In this document: in pieces, positions 46,779 to 54,515 of the stretch
How positions within the stretch are numbered: the first letter of the stretch is position 1
How the letters are laid out: each line of letters opens with the position of its first letter
Origin: an uncultured bacterium
Lineage (GTDB): Bacteria > Patescibacteriota > Minisyncoccia > Phycocordibacterales > UBA9973
Assembly (NCBI GenBank): GCA_937895515.1
Contig: CALAYS010000111.1
Location: 1-54,515 of the forward strand
Direction of reading: 5' to 3'
Length of the DNA: 54,515 nt
Notes under the pieces: model-generated
The model's database searches: none
The model's input: only the letters and a program-made list of their open reading frames with translations
What the model was told of the DNA's origin: nothing
Position numbers and translations under genes: made by a program

Positions 46779-47027
46779 TTAACCTTTAAATCCAAGCTCA
46801 TCGCGCAAGGACCTTGAGAGCTGCAACCAAGGCATATCTTTCAATGCAGTGCTTACAGCAGCCTTCTTTGTTTTGGCACGATACACTTTCATCACGCCAC
46901 CACATCCACGTTCTGCTTCTTCAGCATACTGACGGACAGTACATGTAGATACATCGTTACCAGCAACACAGAGAGTATTGCCAACAACAACGATATACCA
47001 GTTCACTTCTGGCACGTACTTAGCCAT
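46779..47027 (-). CDS. hypothetical protein, 82 aa
   Basis: AAAGGA lies nine bases before the ATG at 47027, whose reading overlaps the end of the 810-aa gene's stop region. The product begins MAKYVPEVNWYIVVVGNTLC, has a helix with AEEAERGCGGVMKVYRAKTK and ends basic. It sits between the 810-aa gene and the second polymerase gene, suggesting coupled expression. Confidence 0.64.
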   Translation of the reverse strand: MAKYVPEVNWYIVVVGNTLCVAGNDVSTCTVRQYAEEAERGCGGVMKVYRAKTKKAAVSTALKDMPWLQLSRSLRDELGFKG

Positions 47028-47032
47028 TGCCA

Positions 47033-49465
47033 TCATTCCTTTGAGATGCTGCTTTGTTTAGCATTCAGCATTTCAGCTGATACCCAGAGATGATGGAATT
47101 TCCCATCCATGTACCCGCACGGTACAATCATTCCTGTGTCGTGCAATTCTTCCTCATGCGGGAGGACCTTCCTGACAGCCTTAGTAAGTCCATAGCTTGT
47201 TCGTGAGATGAACACCTTTTGGATACAAAGCTTTCCTATCAGCGCAATAGCCATCTGATGAAAGGCATGTGCAGCAATACGAGGATTCACAGAGCTGCGG
47301 CCCTCAATAGAGTCAATAACAACACCATCTTCACTATTGCGCCACACCCATGCCTCAGCAACAATATTGCCATTCTTGCGAAGGACGTATGTTGCACTTG
47401 ATGGCTCCTCATATGAGTGCTCAGCACTTTTACCACCAACACCACCAAGATGCTGACAGCAGGCCGTCTCTTCACCAATAGACAGTTGAGCAATGTCGTC
47501 GAAATGCATCTTTTCGAGAACATACTCTGAGCCCATCTCTTCGTGTTCAGCACCATCAATGCGCACAAATGGCAACATCTCATACGTCTTGGTTGGCGTA
47601 CGCTTGATGTAGTCAAGATAACGCTCAAATGCCTTATTTGACATTTCCAGACGCGTTGCAAGCTCAAGCAGCTCAATAGAGGCTTCTGCCCCCCTGCGAT
47701 ACTTGTGCCTTGCCATGTCCTTGATGAACGCTTCGATGCTAACTGGCATTACAGTTTCTGAGGTTACATGACCTGCATAACGTAATGCACTACGATGCTT
47801 CTTGAAGAACTGATTCCATTGCTGCGACAGGGGATTGGCCACAAAATTAGGCATATACATGTTCACAAACGAATGGATTGTCTCCACGTGTGGATCAAGA
47901 GGGGCAACAAGGGAGCTATCCAACTCGTCCGCGATAACACCGATAGCCTCAATGCCCAATGCATTTGTAAAGCTAATAGTGTCAGTTGCATGCCTGCGGA
48001 CAATATCCCATCCGTAAGCTTTAGCAATGGCATTGATCGCCTTTGCGTTGACACCATCAAACAAGGCCTGGTCAGAGAAGGACAGATTGAATCCAAAGTC
48101 CTTGTTGATAATGGCAAACTTTGGCATACAGCTATGCGTCAATGCCTTGCGGGTCTTGCCCTCGCGATACAAGGTCATAGCCTCGATTATGGGAGCGCAG
48201 TCGCTCATCTCAACGAACCTGCCAGAAGCTTCCGTGCAGACATTGGATAGCCCATGAACCAGCTGTGGATCAAGAATGTATGCATCGGCCAGTAGTGCTG
48301 TGATGTCTGCTGGCATCCTATACATATTGAGGCCATTTGGTTGATCCACGACCATAGCCAAGGCATTGACACACGACAGCAGATGGTCAATATCAGCACC
48401 GGGCAAATTCATTATTGCAATGAATGATCCACAATACCAATCCCTGCAGTTATTGACGTAGCAAGAGGAGCTCACCAAAGACATCAGCTTGTTAGCAAGA
48501 TTCTGAATGGCATAAGATTCATTGCCAATGAACTCGCATACCGTGTGATGATACATGGCCTTGCCACGGCTAGCACGTATCAAATGCCCAACCATAATAG
48601 CAAGATTGGCATCATAGTCGATATAGCCACAGTGCTTGCGCATAAAATCGACAAGAGCACATAGTGTCTCAACTGGACAAGGTATGCCAATAAGTGCAGA
48701 TGCATTACCAATACCAGTAGGCTCTGTATCGCAAATATCACCGTCGCGAATAATCCCAAACCCAAGACCCAGAATCGCACGAGCGTACACTCTATCCTTA
48801 CCGGTAAACTTGGCAAGGAACTCTTGGCCACCCTTGACAACATCCCACCGAAGATCTGCGATGCGATGTTGGTGCCTTGATAGGCAGAGATCCTGTGTTG
48901 CCAACACACGGAATTCTGGAGACAGCCTACCGATTGCAACTGTCGCCTTGACAGAGAAGTTATGCTGCATGTTACGGCAACGAAGCCATTTAAGACCACG
49001 GCAATAGTCAGCAGTTTGCCTTACTGACATGTACTTCTTGCCAACTACCCCGGTCCTGATCTGGATATCAAACTTGTCACCAAGCTTACATCCAGCAGCA
49101 AACCAGGCATCACGCACAATGGATGGACTGATGCCATACTTACCGTAGGAATCCCATCCGCCATTAGAGCGAGTACCATTGGGCATAACCTCGCCATACC
49201 TTGCGCCAGCACGAGCAGACACAATCTCATCCGCCCGCAGATATGCCTTAATGTCGATCTCCTGGCTGTGCCAATCCCCAACCAGCGCAGGCCAATAGGA
49301 CAGGCCGATATTCCTTGCTCGGAACTTAGCCTGCTTGATAACCCAAGGCTTGGTGAGACTATTCCACTCGTCACCTGTTGCTTGGGCCATCTTGGCACGA
49401 ATATCTTGGATTTCCATCCAATCTTCCATGCCTTCGTTGATCATATCCATTTTAGACATGTTCAT
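47033..49465 (-). CDS. 810-aa protein upstream of the second polymerase-like gene
   Basis: The protein is helical through most of its length (for example IAIMVGHLIRASRGKAMYHH and TGVVGKKYMSVRQTADYCRG). Its last 200 residues contain ETACCQHLGGVGGKSAEHSY, ATYVLRKNGNIVAEAWVWRN and VVIDSIEGRSSVNPRIAAHA, a pattern like an acetyltransferase (GNAT) core preceded by a Cys/His cluster. AGGAG precedes the ATG. It lies in the same operon as the polymerase-like protein, so it may be a polymerase partner or virion protein. The domain assignment is tentative. Confidence 0.72.
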   Translation of the reverse strand: MNMSKMDMINEGMEDWMEIQDIRAKMAQATGDEWNSLTKPWVIKQAKFRARNIGLSYWPALVGDWHSQEIDIKAYLRADEIVSARAGARYGEVMPNGTRSNGGWDSYGKYGISPSIVRDAWFAAGCKLGDKFDIQIRTGVVGKKYMSVRQTADYCRGLKWLRCRNMQHNFSVKATVAIGRLSPEFRVLATQDLCLSRHQHRIADLRWDVVKGGQEFLAKFTGKDRVYARAILGLGFGIIRDGDICDTEPTGIGNASALIGIPCPVETLCALVDFMRKHCGYIDYDANLAIMVGHLIRASRGKAMYHHTVCEFIGNESYAIQNLANKLMSLVSSSCYVNNCRDWYCGSFIAIMNLPGADIDHLLSCVNALAMVVDQPNGLNMYRMPADITALLADAYILDPQLVHGLSNVCTEASGRFVEMSDCAPIIEAMTLYREGKTRKALTHSCMPKFAIINKDFGFNLSFSDQALFDGVNAKAINAIAKAYGWDIVRRHATDTISFTNALGIEAIGVIADELDSSLVAPLDPHVETIHSFVNMYMPNFVANPLSQQWNQFFKKHRSALRYAGHVTSETVMPVSIEAFIKDMARHKYRRGAEASIELLELATRLEMSNKAFERYLDYIKRTPTKTYEMLPFVRIDGAEHEEMGSEYVLEKMHFDDIAQLSIGEETACCQHLGGVGGKSAEHSYEEPSSATYVLRKNGNIVAEAWVWRNSEDGVVIDSIEGRSSVNPRIAAHAFHQMAIALIGKLCIQKVFISRTSYGLTKAVRKVLPHEEELHDTGMIVPCGYMDGKFHHLWVSAEMLNAKQSSISKE

Positions 49466-49477
49466 TTAACAGTACTC

Positions 49478-49834
49478 CTAGAACAGGTCATCAAGGGTTT
49501 TGGGCTGAGGATTGTATTCTTCATACAACTCATCCGCCCACTCGAAATCACAATCGGCATCATTCCCCCAATACGGCAGGTCATGACTCCACTTGTCGTA
49601 CCATTCGCAATAAGCAGCCCAGTATTCCTTCTGGGTGACTTTGCGGGAATTAAGCAGGTCGGCCAAAAGGCGAAAGCCCAATTGGTCAAGGTGCTTCATG
49701 TTTGCCTTGTGAGCAATCAGCTGCTCAGGCGTCCATTTGTCGTGGAATTCGTAAGGATCGTGCCGCATATCCTTAAGCTCTGCGCAAATAAGAATTACGT
49801 CCTCCAAGGAAGACATTGTCCTAATACCCCTCAT
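49478..49834 (-). CDS. hypothetical acidic protein, 118 aa
   Basis: The ATG at 49834 overlaps the upstream stop (ATGA) and has GGAG seven bases before it. The protein is acidic and Tyr/Trp-rich towards its end (YCEWYDKWSHDLPYWGNDAD, WADELYEEYNPQPKTLDDLF). It follows a basic protein in the same unit, so the pair might interact. Not recognised. Confidence 0.66.
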   Translation of the reverse strand: MRGIRTMSSLEDVILICAELKDMRHDPYEFHDKWTPEQLIAHKANMKHLDQLGFRLLADLLNSRKVTQKEYWAAYCEWYDKWSHDLPYWGNDADCDFEWADELYEEYNPQPKTLDDLF

Positions 49835-50673
49835 GCCGCTTCTCCGATTGCAGTTACCTGGCCTCTTGCGAGGGCCCTCATTTTTACAAACGCCTCCTTG
49901 CGCACCCCGTAATCCATATCATTTGCTGCTTCCAGCATGGTATCCGAATCCATCCAGTTCCCTGTTGCCATCCAAACTTGTCCGATCAAGACCTTCATAG
50001 CTTCCACACGTGCAAGCCTGCGAGCTTCCCGTTCCTGACGAGTCTTTGCCTTATTAAGAATATCCTGCGCTTTCTTTGCCGCAAGAACACTCTTAAACGA
50101 CATGAACTCCTTAGTGCAATCCTGCACCAAAGTATTCCCCCCGTTCACAACGGCCTTGGCCTTAGCCTTGGCATCCACAGCATGTGTTCCCTCCATGGTA
50201 GCCCTCACCGAGATGATGCCCTTCAACATCGCCTTGGGAGTCTTAGCCTTCTTAGCCTTCTTGGGAGTGTCCTTACGGATGACATTGGCCAGTTTGGCCA
50301 TGGTAGACTGTTCCTTGCGGGCCTTGATGGTAGCCTCAGAGAGGCCAGTCCTGGTTATCTCCTCCTTGAGTGCAGCCTTCGCCTTAGCCCGAGTGTTACA
50401 GGCTATTGTAATTGCCTCACGCTTGGCGGACGAATCAGCCTTGTTGATCAGGTTGCGCACACCGATCATACGAGTGTGGAAACGCGTATGCGCACGTGCC
50501 AGCGCCTTACGAGCAGCCTTAATGTGAGAAGGAGTGGAGGTACGGACAACAGTCTTGGTCTTGGCCTTGACGTTGGCCTTAATAGAGGCGCAGAGGCGCA
50601 CGAATGCGACCTCGACGCTGGTCATGTTGATGGTGTTGGCGGTGGCGGTGGCGTTGATGATGATTGCGTTCAT
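49831..50673 (-). CDS. Ala/Lys-rich histone-H1-like protein, 280 aa
   Basis: AGGAG precedes the ATG. Alanine and lysine dominate, for example KAARKALARAHTRFHTRMIG, IRKDTPKKAKKAKTPKAMLK and DAKAKAKAVVNGGNT; Arg is also frequent. That composition is typical of histone-H1-like and phage nucleoid proteins that compact DNA. The last 60 residues are more ordinary and acidic (TGNWMDSDTMLEAANDMDYG). It is driven by the element at 50810-50850. DNA condensation is inferred from composition only. Confidence 0.7.
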   Translation of the reverse strand: MNAIIINATATANTINMTSVEVAFVRLCASIKANVKAKTKTVVRTSTPSHIKAARKALARAHTRFHTRMIGVRNLINKADSSAKREAITIACNTRAKAKAALKEEITRTGLSEATIKARKEQSTMAKLANVIRKDTPKKAKKAKTPKAMLKGIISVRATMEGTHAVDAKAKAKAVVNGGNTLVQDCTKEFMSFKSVLAAKKAQDILNKAKTRQEREARRLARVEAMKVLIGQVWMATGNWMDSDTMLEAANDMDYGVRKEAFVKMRALARGQVTAIGEAA

Positions 50674-50809
50674 GATATTCTCCTGAGAGTAGATGTGTTA
50701 CACCTCCGATATTGGGGTATATACACACGCATAGGCCATGATACCTACACTTGCCTATAGATCGCTCTATAAGCCGATTTAAGAGCTTTAATGGCGCTCT
50801 TAGTACCAT

Positions 50810-50850
50810 CTATAACCTCTCAATAGAAAGGCTATAGAACGAGCAGTTTA
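50810..50850 (-). promoter_or_regulatory. second-type promoter-like element with a 5' hairpin
   Basis: AGCAGTTTA (50842-50850; TAAACTGCT on the coding strand) with GAGCAAGGCAC upstream, then CTATAACCT/AGGCTATAG (50810-50837). It serves the histone-like gene. Confidence 0.55.
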
Positions 50851-50859
50851 GTGCCTTGC

Positions 50860-51255
50860 TCAGGGCATACACACTTGCTTGTTAGGCCGGTTCATCACGT
50901 GTGAGCCGAAGCCCAGTGAGTATGCTATACAACCGATAGTGCCAAGGGCGTACATGGCTATCAATACCCATCCCATGCCTTGAACCTGGGTGTCATGGGC
51001 CTCCATTACACCAGCAATGAAGAAGCCTGTGTCAAGTAACACAGATGATAGGCACAGAAACATGCCCGCTAGTACAGCATTGACCTTGTTTAACCCGTAG
51101 CAGGTAAAGGTCGAGGCTTCCGATACCAAGATGTGCTTGGTCCAGTGAATCATGGACGGTGCTGTCCCGTCAGCATGGAACATGGCCTTCTTCGCTGCAA
51201 AGCCAATGATAGCAACGATAACAACAACGATAACAGCGAGGATGATAGCGATCAT
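50860..51255 (-). CDS. membrane protein, 131 aa
   Basis: AGGAG precedes the ATG. An N-terminal transmembrane helix (MIAIILAVIVVVIVAIIGFA), a second hydrophobic part (AVLAGMFLCLSSVLLDTGFF) and a third (WVLIAMYALGTIGCIAYSLG) are seen; the ends are polar. It could be a holin or a membrane anchor, but no holin signature is clear. Driven by the element at 51366. Confidence 0.68.
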   Translation of the reverse strand: MIAIILAVIVVVIVAIIGFAAKKAMFHADGTAPSMIHWTKHILVSEASTFTCYGLNKVNAVLAGMFLCLSSVLLDTGFFIAGVMEAHDTQVQGMGWVLIAMYALGTIGCIAYSLGFGSHVMNRPNKQVCMP

Positions 51256-51365
51256 GATAGTTCTCCTAAGAACAGATGTACACGTTGCTCAATATTGGCA
51301 CGTACATACACACCATTGCTCATGTAACAATGGTTAACATAGAGTATTAAGCATACTCTTAGCTT

Positions 51366-51406
51366 CTATATACACTTGGGTAAGTGTACATAGAGTAAGC
51401 AGTTTA
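51366..51406 (-). promoter_or_regulatory. second-type promoter-like element with a 5' hairpin
   Basis: AGCAGTTTA (51398-51406), then a near-perfect CTATATACACTT/AAGTGTACATAG hairpin (51366-51393). Confidence 0.58.
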
Positions 51407-51428
51407 TACACATGCTTAGGTGTCTTCT

Positions 51429-51578
51429 CTACTCGGTGCAATGCTCCTGTTGAGGAGCATTTTCGCAATACTCCTCGTGAGAAAGCCCATACTCGTGTTC
51501 AGTATGGGAGGAAGCGTTATTGGCACATGCGAAAACAGCACATGCGACAACAATAACAGCAACAACAACACTCTTCAC
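51429..51578 (-). CDS. 49-aa lipoprotein-like or secreted peptide
   Basis: GGAG lies seven bases before a GTG at 51578. The product begins MKSVVVAVIVVACAVFACAN, a signal peptide whose VFAC resembles a lipobox with the Cys at about residue 18. The mature part is short and acidic (HEYGLSHEEYCENAPQQEHC). Rz1-type outer-membrane spanins look like this, and the position between a membrane protein and a lysis-type amidase gene fits, but Rz1 proteins are usually Pro-rich. Confidence 0.62.
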   Translation of the reverse strand: MKSVVVAVIVVACAVFACANNASSHTEHEYGLSHEEYCENAPQQEHCTE

Positions 51579-51625
51579 TATACATCTCCGAAAAAGAAAG
51601 CTTTAAGGGCGCTCTCGAATACCCT

Positions 51626-51667
51626 CTATATCTACTAGTATGTAATAGACATAGACCAAGCAGTTTA
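51626..51667 (-). promoter_or_regulatory. second-type promoter-like element with a 5' hairpin
   Basis: AGCAGTTTA (51659-51667), then CTATATCTA/TAGACATAG (51626-51654). It is the third copy of this element. Confidence 0.58.
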
Positions 51668-51689
51668 ATGTCATGCTTAGGACTATTGG

Positions 51690-51896
51690 TTAATAATAGA
51701 CGGTGTGAACACCATCTACTATATGATAGTGGACAGCATAGAGCCGGTTGCCGCAAAGGGCGACCAACTCCACCATCCAAACTTCGAATTCCAATGGATC
51801 AATCAGATCCATCACAGAACTCATATCGCAATTCACGACGAACTTGCCATCGTGAAGAAGCGACAGAGGACATGCCTCAATCAGCATATCCGACAT
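51690..51896 (-). CDS. hypothetical protein, 68 aa
   Basis: AGGAG six bases before the ATG is a very good ribosome site. The product begins MSDMLIEACPLSLLHDGKFV and is strand-rich with several acidic residues. Unknown function; it opens the unit read towards the lipoprotein gene. Confidence 0.68.
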   Translation of the reverse strand: MSDMLIEACPLSLLHDGKFVVNCDMSSVMDLIDPLEFEVWMVELVALCGNRLYAVHYHIVDGVHTVYY

Positions 51897-52151
51897 TGTA
51901 TTCTCCTATCAATTAAAGGGTGGGGAGCAGATTCCAGGTGGGGGCCTATGAACTACGTGCTCCATAAACAACACCAGGTATGTACTGGCTAATAATCTAA
52001 TAATTAACTATATAAAACAAAGGTTTGTTGACAATTATAATGTTAAACGTAGAATAAGGGGGTGGGGGCAGAATTATTTTAGCTATTTACATCCTAAATT
52101 AAGATCCTCAAAAATAAAAATATAAAAAATAGAATCATATATAGGGCAATT
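51897..52151. other. intergenic stretch before the Vsr-type endonuclease gene
   Basis: It contains runs of G (GGTGGGGGC at 51939 and GGGGGTGGGGG near 52058) and TTGACA (52028-52033) with AGAATA 17 bases on, a weak plus-strand promoter for the endonuclease gene. No ORF is visible. Confidence 0.4.
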
Positions 52152-52946
52152 ATGTCAGTAAAATTAACATCATTTGAAATAGCTTTTTTAACGTATGAAC
52201 AAAGAGTGGAATACTTCCTAGGAAGAGCAAAAGAAGTTCATGGAGATAGATATTTATATGAAAATATGAATTATGTCAGGAATAAGGAAAAGATAGACAT
52301 CACTTGTGCTATGCATGGAATATTCAAGCAAACTCCACATGATCATGTGAGGGGCAGAGGATGTCCATATTGTGGTGGTAAAAAGCAAAGCAATACCGAA
52401 GAATTTATAGAAAAAGCAAAAAAGATTCATGGAGATAGATACAGCTACATAGAGACGCAATACACAAGAGCAATAGACAGGGTGAAGATAATATGTAGCA
52501 CACATGGTGTATTCACACAAAGAGCAGAATCTCACCTGTCCGGAAGGGGATGTAGACTGTGTACAGATAGACAGTCTAGGCCAGAATTAGAAATTATATC
52601 TCTAATAATGGATTTATTGCCTAATGAACAAATTAGCACTTCAGTATCACCAGAATGGATGCAGGGACAGAGGGAAATAGATATATACGTTCCAAGTAAA
52701 AGATTTGCGATAGAATACAATGGCGATTATTGGCACTCTGAGAAATTTGGGAGAGACAAGGAATGGCACCAAAGAAAACATGACGAGGCAATGGCAGCTG
52801 GCATAACCCTACTGCACATATGGGATTCTAGATGGAATTCTGAATATAAGTTGGTATATTTAAATATAATAAACAATCTAATAAGTGGCAATCACGATAA
52901 GATTGCACATCTCATTATAGACAACATATGGATAAATCACTCTTGA
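52152..52946 (+). CDS. homing endonuclease with zinc repeats and a Vsr/EDxHD-type nuclease domain
   Basis: The 264-aa plus-strand protein has two repeats of the same zinc module as the protein at 37573 (RAKEVHGDRYLYENMNY...RGCPYCGG and AKKIHGDRYSYIETQY...RGCRLCTD). The C-terminal 130 residues form a PD-(D/E)XK-like core of the Vsr-related type: GQREIDIYVPSKRFAIEYNG, YWHSEKFGRDKEWHQRKH and LLHIWDSRWN, as in the phage enzyme I-Bth0305I. AGGG precedes the ATG. It stands alone against its neighbours, so it looks recently inserted. Confidence 0.85.
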   Translation: MSVKLTSFEIAFLTYEQRVEYFLGRAKEVHGDRYLYENMNYVRNKEKIDITCAMHGIFKQTPHDHVRGRGCPYCGGKKQSNTEEFIEKAKKIHGDRYSYIETQYTRAIDRVKIICSTHGVFTQRAESHLSGRGCRLCTDRQSRPELEIISLIMDLLPNEQISTSVSPEWMQGQREIDIYVPSKRFAIEYNGDYWHSEKFGRDKEWHQRKHDEAMAAGITLLHIWDSRWNSEYKLVYLNIINNLISGNHDKIAHLIIDNIWINHS

Positions 52947-52991
52947 TAGCTAACCCCAAAATTTAAAATATATATTTTTGAATTGTGTATC

Positions 52992-54515
52992 TTATCTAAG
53001 TATATTGTTCTTTATAGCATCTAGAACAACTTGACCTTCACCTCTTGTCTTTCTTTGTACAAATTCATGTGGAATTACACCTTCATAAGCTACACCATAT
53101 TGTGCTTGTAACTGTCTGACTAATTTTGATGTTGCAAGAATTTGCTTTTGATTAAGTCTATCCCATGTTTTAGTTGCATTATTGTAATTACCAACAACCT
53201 CAATACCTATTGTATTGTTATTAAATATACCAAGCCTAGCAGTTTCATCTTCTCTCATATGATGAGCTTTTACGTGCAATGGAACAGACTGGTGAACCAT
53301 GCCTGCTTCATCTACTAAAAAGTGTGTTCCTATACCACTTGACTCAAAACTATTAAGAGCTGACTTACCAGTATTGCTAACCGTTCTATGTAACATGATA
53401 TTCTGGACATCTTCAGCCATAGGACCTCTGCCATCTATCATCTTCTTAAAATTATGCATAAAATCTACACTTATTGGCTTAAGCCTATTTGGTTGCTGCA
53501 TTGTTTCTATTACTGGCTTAATAGCAGAAGCACCAAATGCTTCCTTCACGGTGTTCTTTGGATGCTCTAATGCCCTTGGAATTGCTTCAGTTATAGTATC
53601 CATAACTTGTGATCCCATCTGTTTTGCATCTGACATAAATTCACTTATAGCTTGTGATCCAAATTTGCTTGTGCTCATTGTTTGCTGAGCATGTTCTATC
53701 ATTGGTTTCACTGGATTAAATGATGGTCCATGACTTGCAAATGATCCTGCCATCACTGCTATTGCAAACACTCCTTTTCTTAAATAGTTTGGAAGTGCTC
53801 TCTTGCCATTCTCTAGAGCTGTTGATATTCCTGATGAAACACCCTTTGGCATTTTTGGAAGATTAACATTAACACTTGGTATTTTGAGATTTATTGGTCT
53901 TGCTGCATATTGTCTTGCTGTTGCTGTCATCCCCTTTATTGATTCTAGGACCGCTCCTGCTTTTTGATTTAGAGAAGATCCTGTTGCCTTTAGGCTGTCT
54001 CCTGCTGAAGATATGCTGTTGCTTATTTTTGAAACACTATTACCAACACTGTTTTGTATTGCTGATGCTTTTCCCTTTGCCCATTGCTTTGCTGGTTCCA
54101 GATCAATCTTTGGAATTTGTGGCAAGGTCATATTTGGCATTGGAACATTTGTGTTCAACTTTTGCCATACTGTCTTTCCACCCGAGGATAGTCCTTGTCT
54201 TATTGTTGCTCCTGTCGTTTTTAACTTATTTTTAGCGACTGCAAAAGCACTTGGACCCTTTGGTTGCGTGGGCTGTGCAGGTATCACTGGAGCTGGCTGT
54301 GAAGGAACGGTTGGAACCTGTGTTGCCGTTGCCTTTAGGGGTGGTGATGCAGGAGTCTGTGTCACAACTGGTGCTGGAGGTGCAACAACGGGCGCAGGAG
54401 GCGCACTTGGAACTGGTGTGGGTGTTTGCACGGCTTGTGGAGCCGAAGGCGTTACGACAGGTTGTGGAGCCGAAGGCGTTACGACAGGTTGTGGAGCCGA
54501 AGGCGTTACGACAGG
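52992..54515 (-). CDS. partial virion-type protein with a C-terminal N-acetylmuramoyl-L-alanine amidase domain
   Basis: The frame runs off the right end of the window, so the start is missing. The visible part opens with a 27-bp repeat (PVVTPSAPQ) and Pro/Thr/Ala-rich sequence, then long polar helices, one hydrophobic segment (GVFAIAVMAGSFASHG) and, in the last 150 residues, an amidase_2/PGRP domain: NIMLHRTVSNT, GTHFLVDEAGM, NTIGIEVVGNY and IPHEFVQRKTRGEGQVV. Such domains cleave the bond between muramic acid and the peptide. The length and linker suggest a tail or injected virion protein rather than a simple endolysin. Confidence 0.82.
   Translation of the reverse strand, partial: PVVTPSAPQPVVTPSAPQPVVTPSAPQAVQTPTPVPSAPPAPVVAPPAPVVTQTPASPPLKATATQVPTVPSQPAPVIPAQPTQPKGPSAFAVAKNKLKTTGATIRQGLSSGGKTVWQKLNTNVPMPNMTLPQIPKIDLEPAKQWAKGKASAIQNSVGNSVSKISNSISSAGDSLKATGSSLNQKAGAVLESIKGMTATARQYAARPINLKIPSVNVNLPKMPKGVSSGISTALENGKRALPNYLRKGVFAIAVMAGSFASHGPSFNPVKPMIEHAQQTMSTSKFGSQAISEFMSDAKQMGSQVMDTITEAIPRALEHPKNTVKEAFGASAIKPVIETMQQPNRLKPISVDFMHNFKKMIDGRGPMAEDVQNIMLHRTVSNTGKSALNSFESSGIGTHFLVDEAGMVHQSVPLHVKAHHMREDETARLGIFNNNTIGIEVVGNYNNATKTWDRLNQKQILATSKLVRQLQAQYGVAYEGVIPHEFVQRKTRGEGQVVLDAIKNNILR
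54435..54515. repeat. three 27-bp tandem repeats at the contig end
   Basis: The unit TTGTGGAGCCGAAGGCGTTA plus CGACAGG occurs three times without change, and the window ends on a unit boundary. It encodes PVVTPSAPQ on the minus strand. The array probably continues and its copy number is unknown; it likely broke the assembly. Confidence 0.9.

Overview
The window is one long piece of a tailed-phage (Caudoviricetes) genome, probably a large one. Almost all genes lie on the minus strand in tight, often ATGA-overlapping strings. The content is phage-like: tRNA genes, two RNA ligases, a polynucleotide-kinase-like P-loop protein, free-standing homing endonucleases of four kinds, a large SSB-like protein, RNase H, many small membrane proteins and a peptidoglycan amidase. 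No ribosomal RNA, transposon or CRISPR array was seen. The host cannot be named. Shine-Dalgarno sites (AGGAG, GGTGATA, CCGTGGAGG) point to an ordinary bacterium. Bases 1-14 equal the 3' end of an Illumina TruSeq adapter, and the right end stops inside a 27-bp tandem repeat in an open gene, so both ends are assembly ends.

Region by region. 1-6.8 kb is AT-rich and holds a cluster of irregular tRNA-like genes, two of them broken by related HNH endonuclease genes. 3.7-23.7 kb is an RNA-repair and nucleotide region: an Rnl5-like RNA ligase, a TilS-like protein, a P-loop kinase, a dual-specificity phosphatase, a T4 Rnl1-like ligase, a metallophosphoesterase, HD hydrolases, a nucleotidyltransferase, a NADAR protein, a macrodomain protein and many small proteins. 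24-27.7 kb encodes a first large RNA polymerase-like protein with a DxDGD motif. 28-42.5 kb is a mosaic of short operons (membrane proteins, an SSB-like protein, RNase H, a second NADAR protein, an XRE regulator and a Csx16-like candidate type III anti-CRISPR). Many of these are preceded by a shared AAACTGTTAAAA-type element and then a hairpin. 41.8-42.5 kb carries two related structured non-coding RNA candidates. 43.1-49.5 kb encodes a second RNA polymerase-like protein and an 810-aa partner gene. 49.5-51.9 kb has a basic histone-H1-like protein, a membrane protein and a small lipoprotein. The right end has a Vsr-type homing endonuclease and a large amidase gene.

How the parts may work together. 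The two polymerase-like proteins share the DxDGD metal-binding motif and an upstream R/K-x-P-x-L motif, and could read the phage's own promoter-like elements. The kinase, phosphatase and ligases fit repair of cleaved tRNAs, and the tRNA genes are themselves unusual because several carry insertions between the D arm and the T arm. Two NADAR proteins and a macrodomain suggest defence against ADP-ribosylating toxins such as DarT. The Csx16-like protein suggests defence against cyclic-oligoadenylate signalling. These functional links are inferences from families and context; the motifs, pairings and overlaps described below are read from the sequence.
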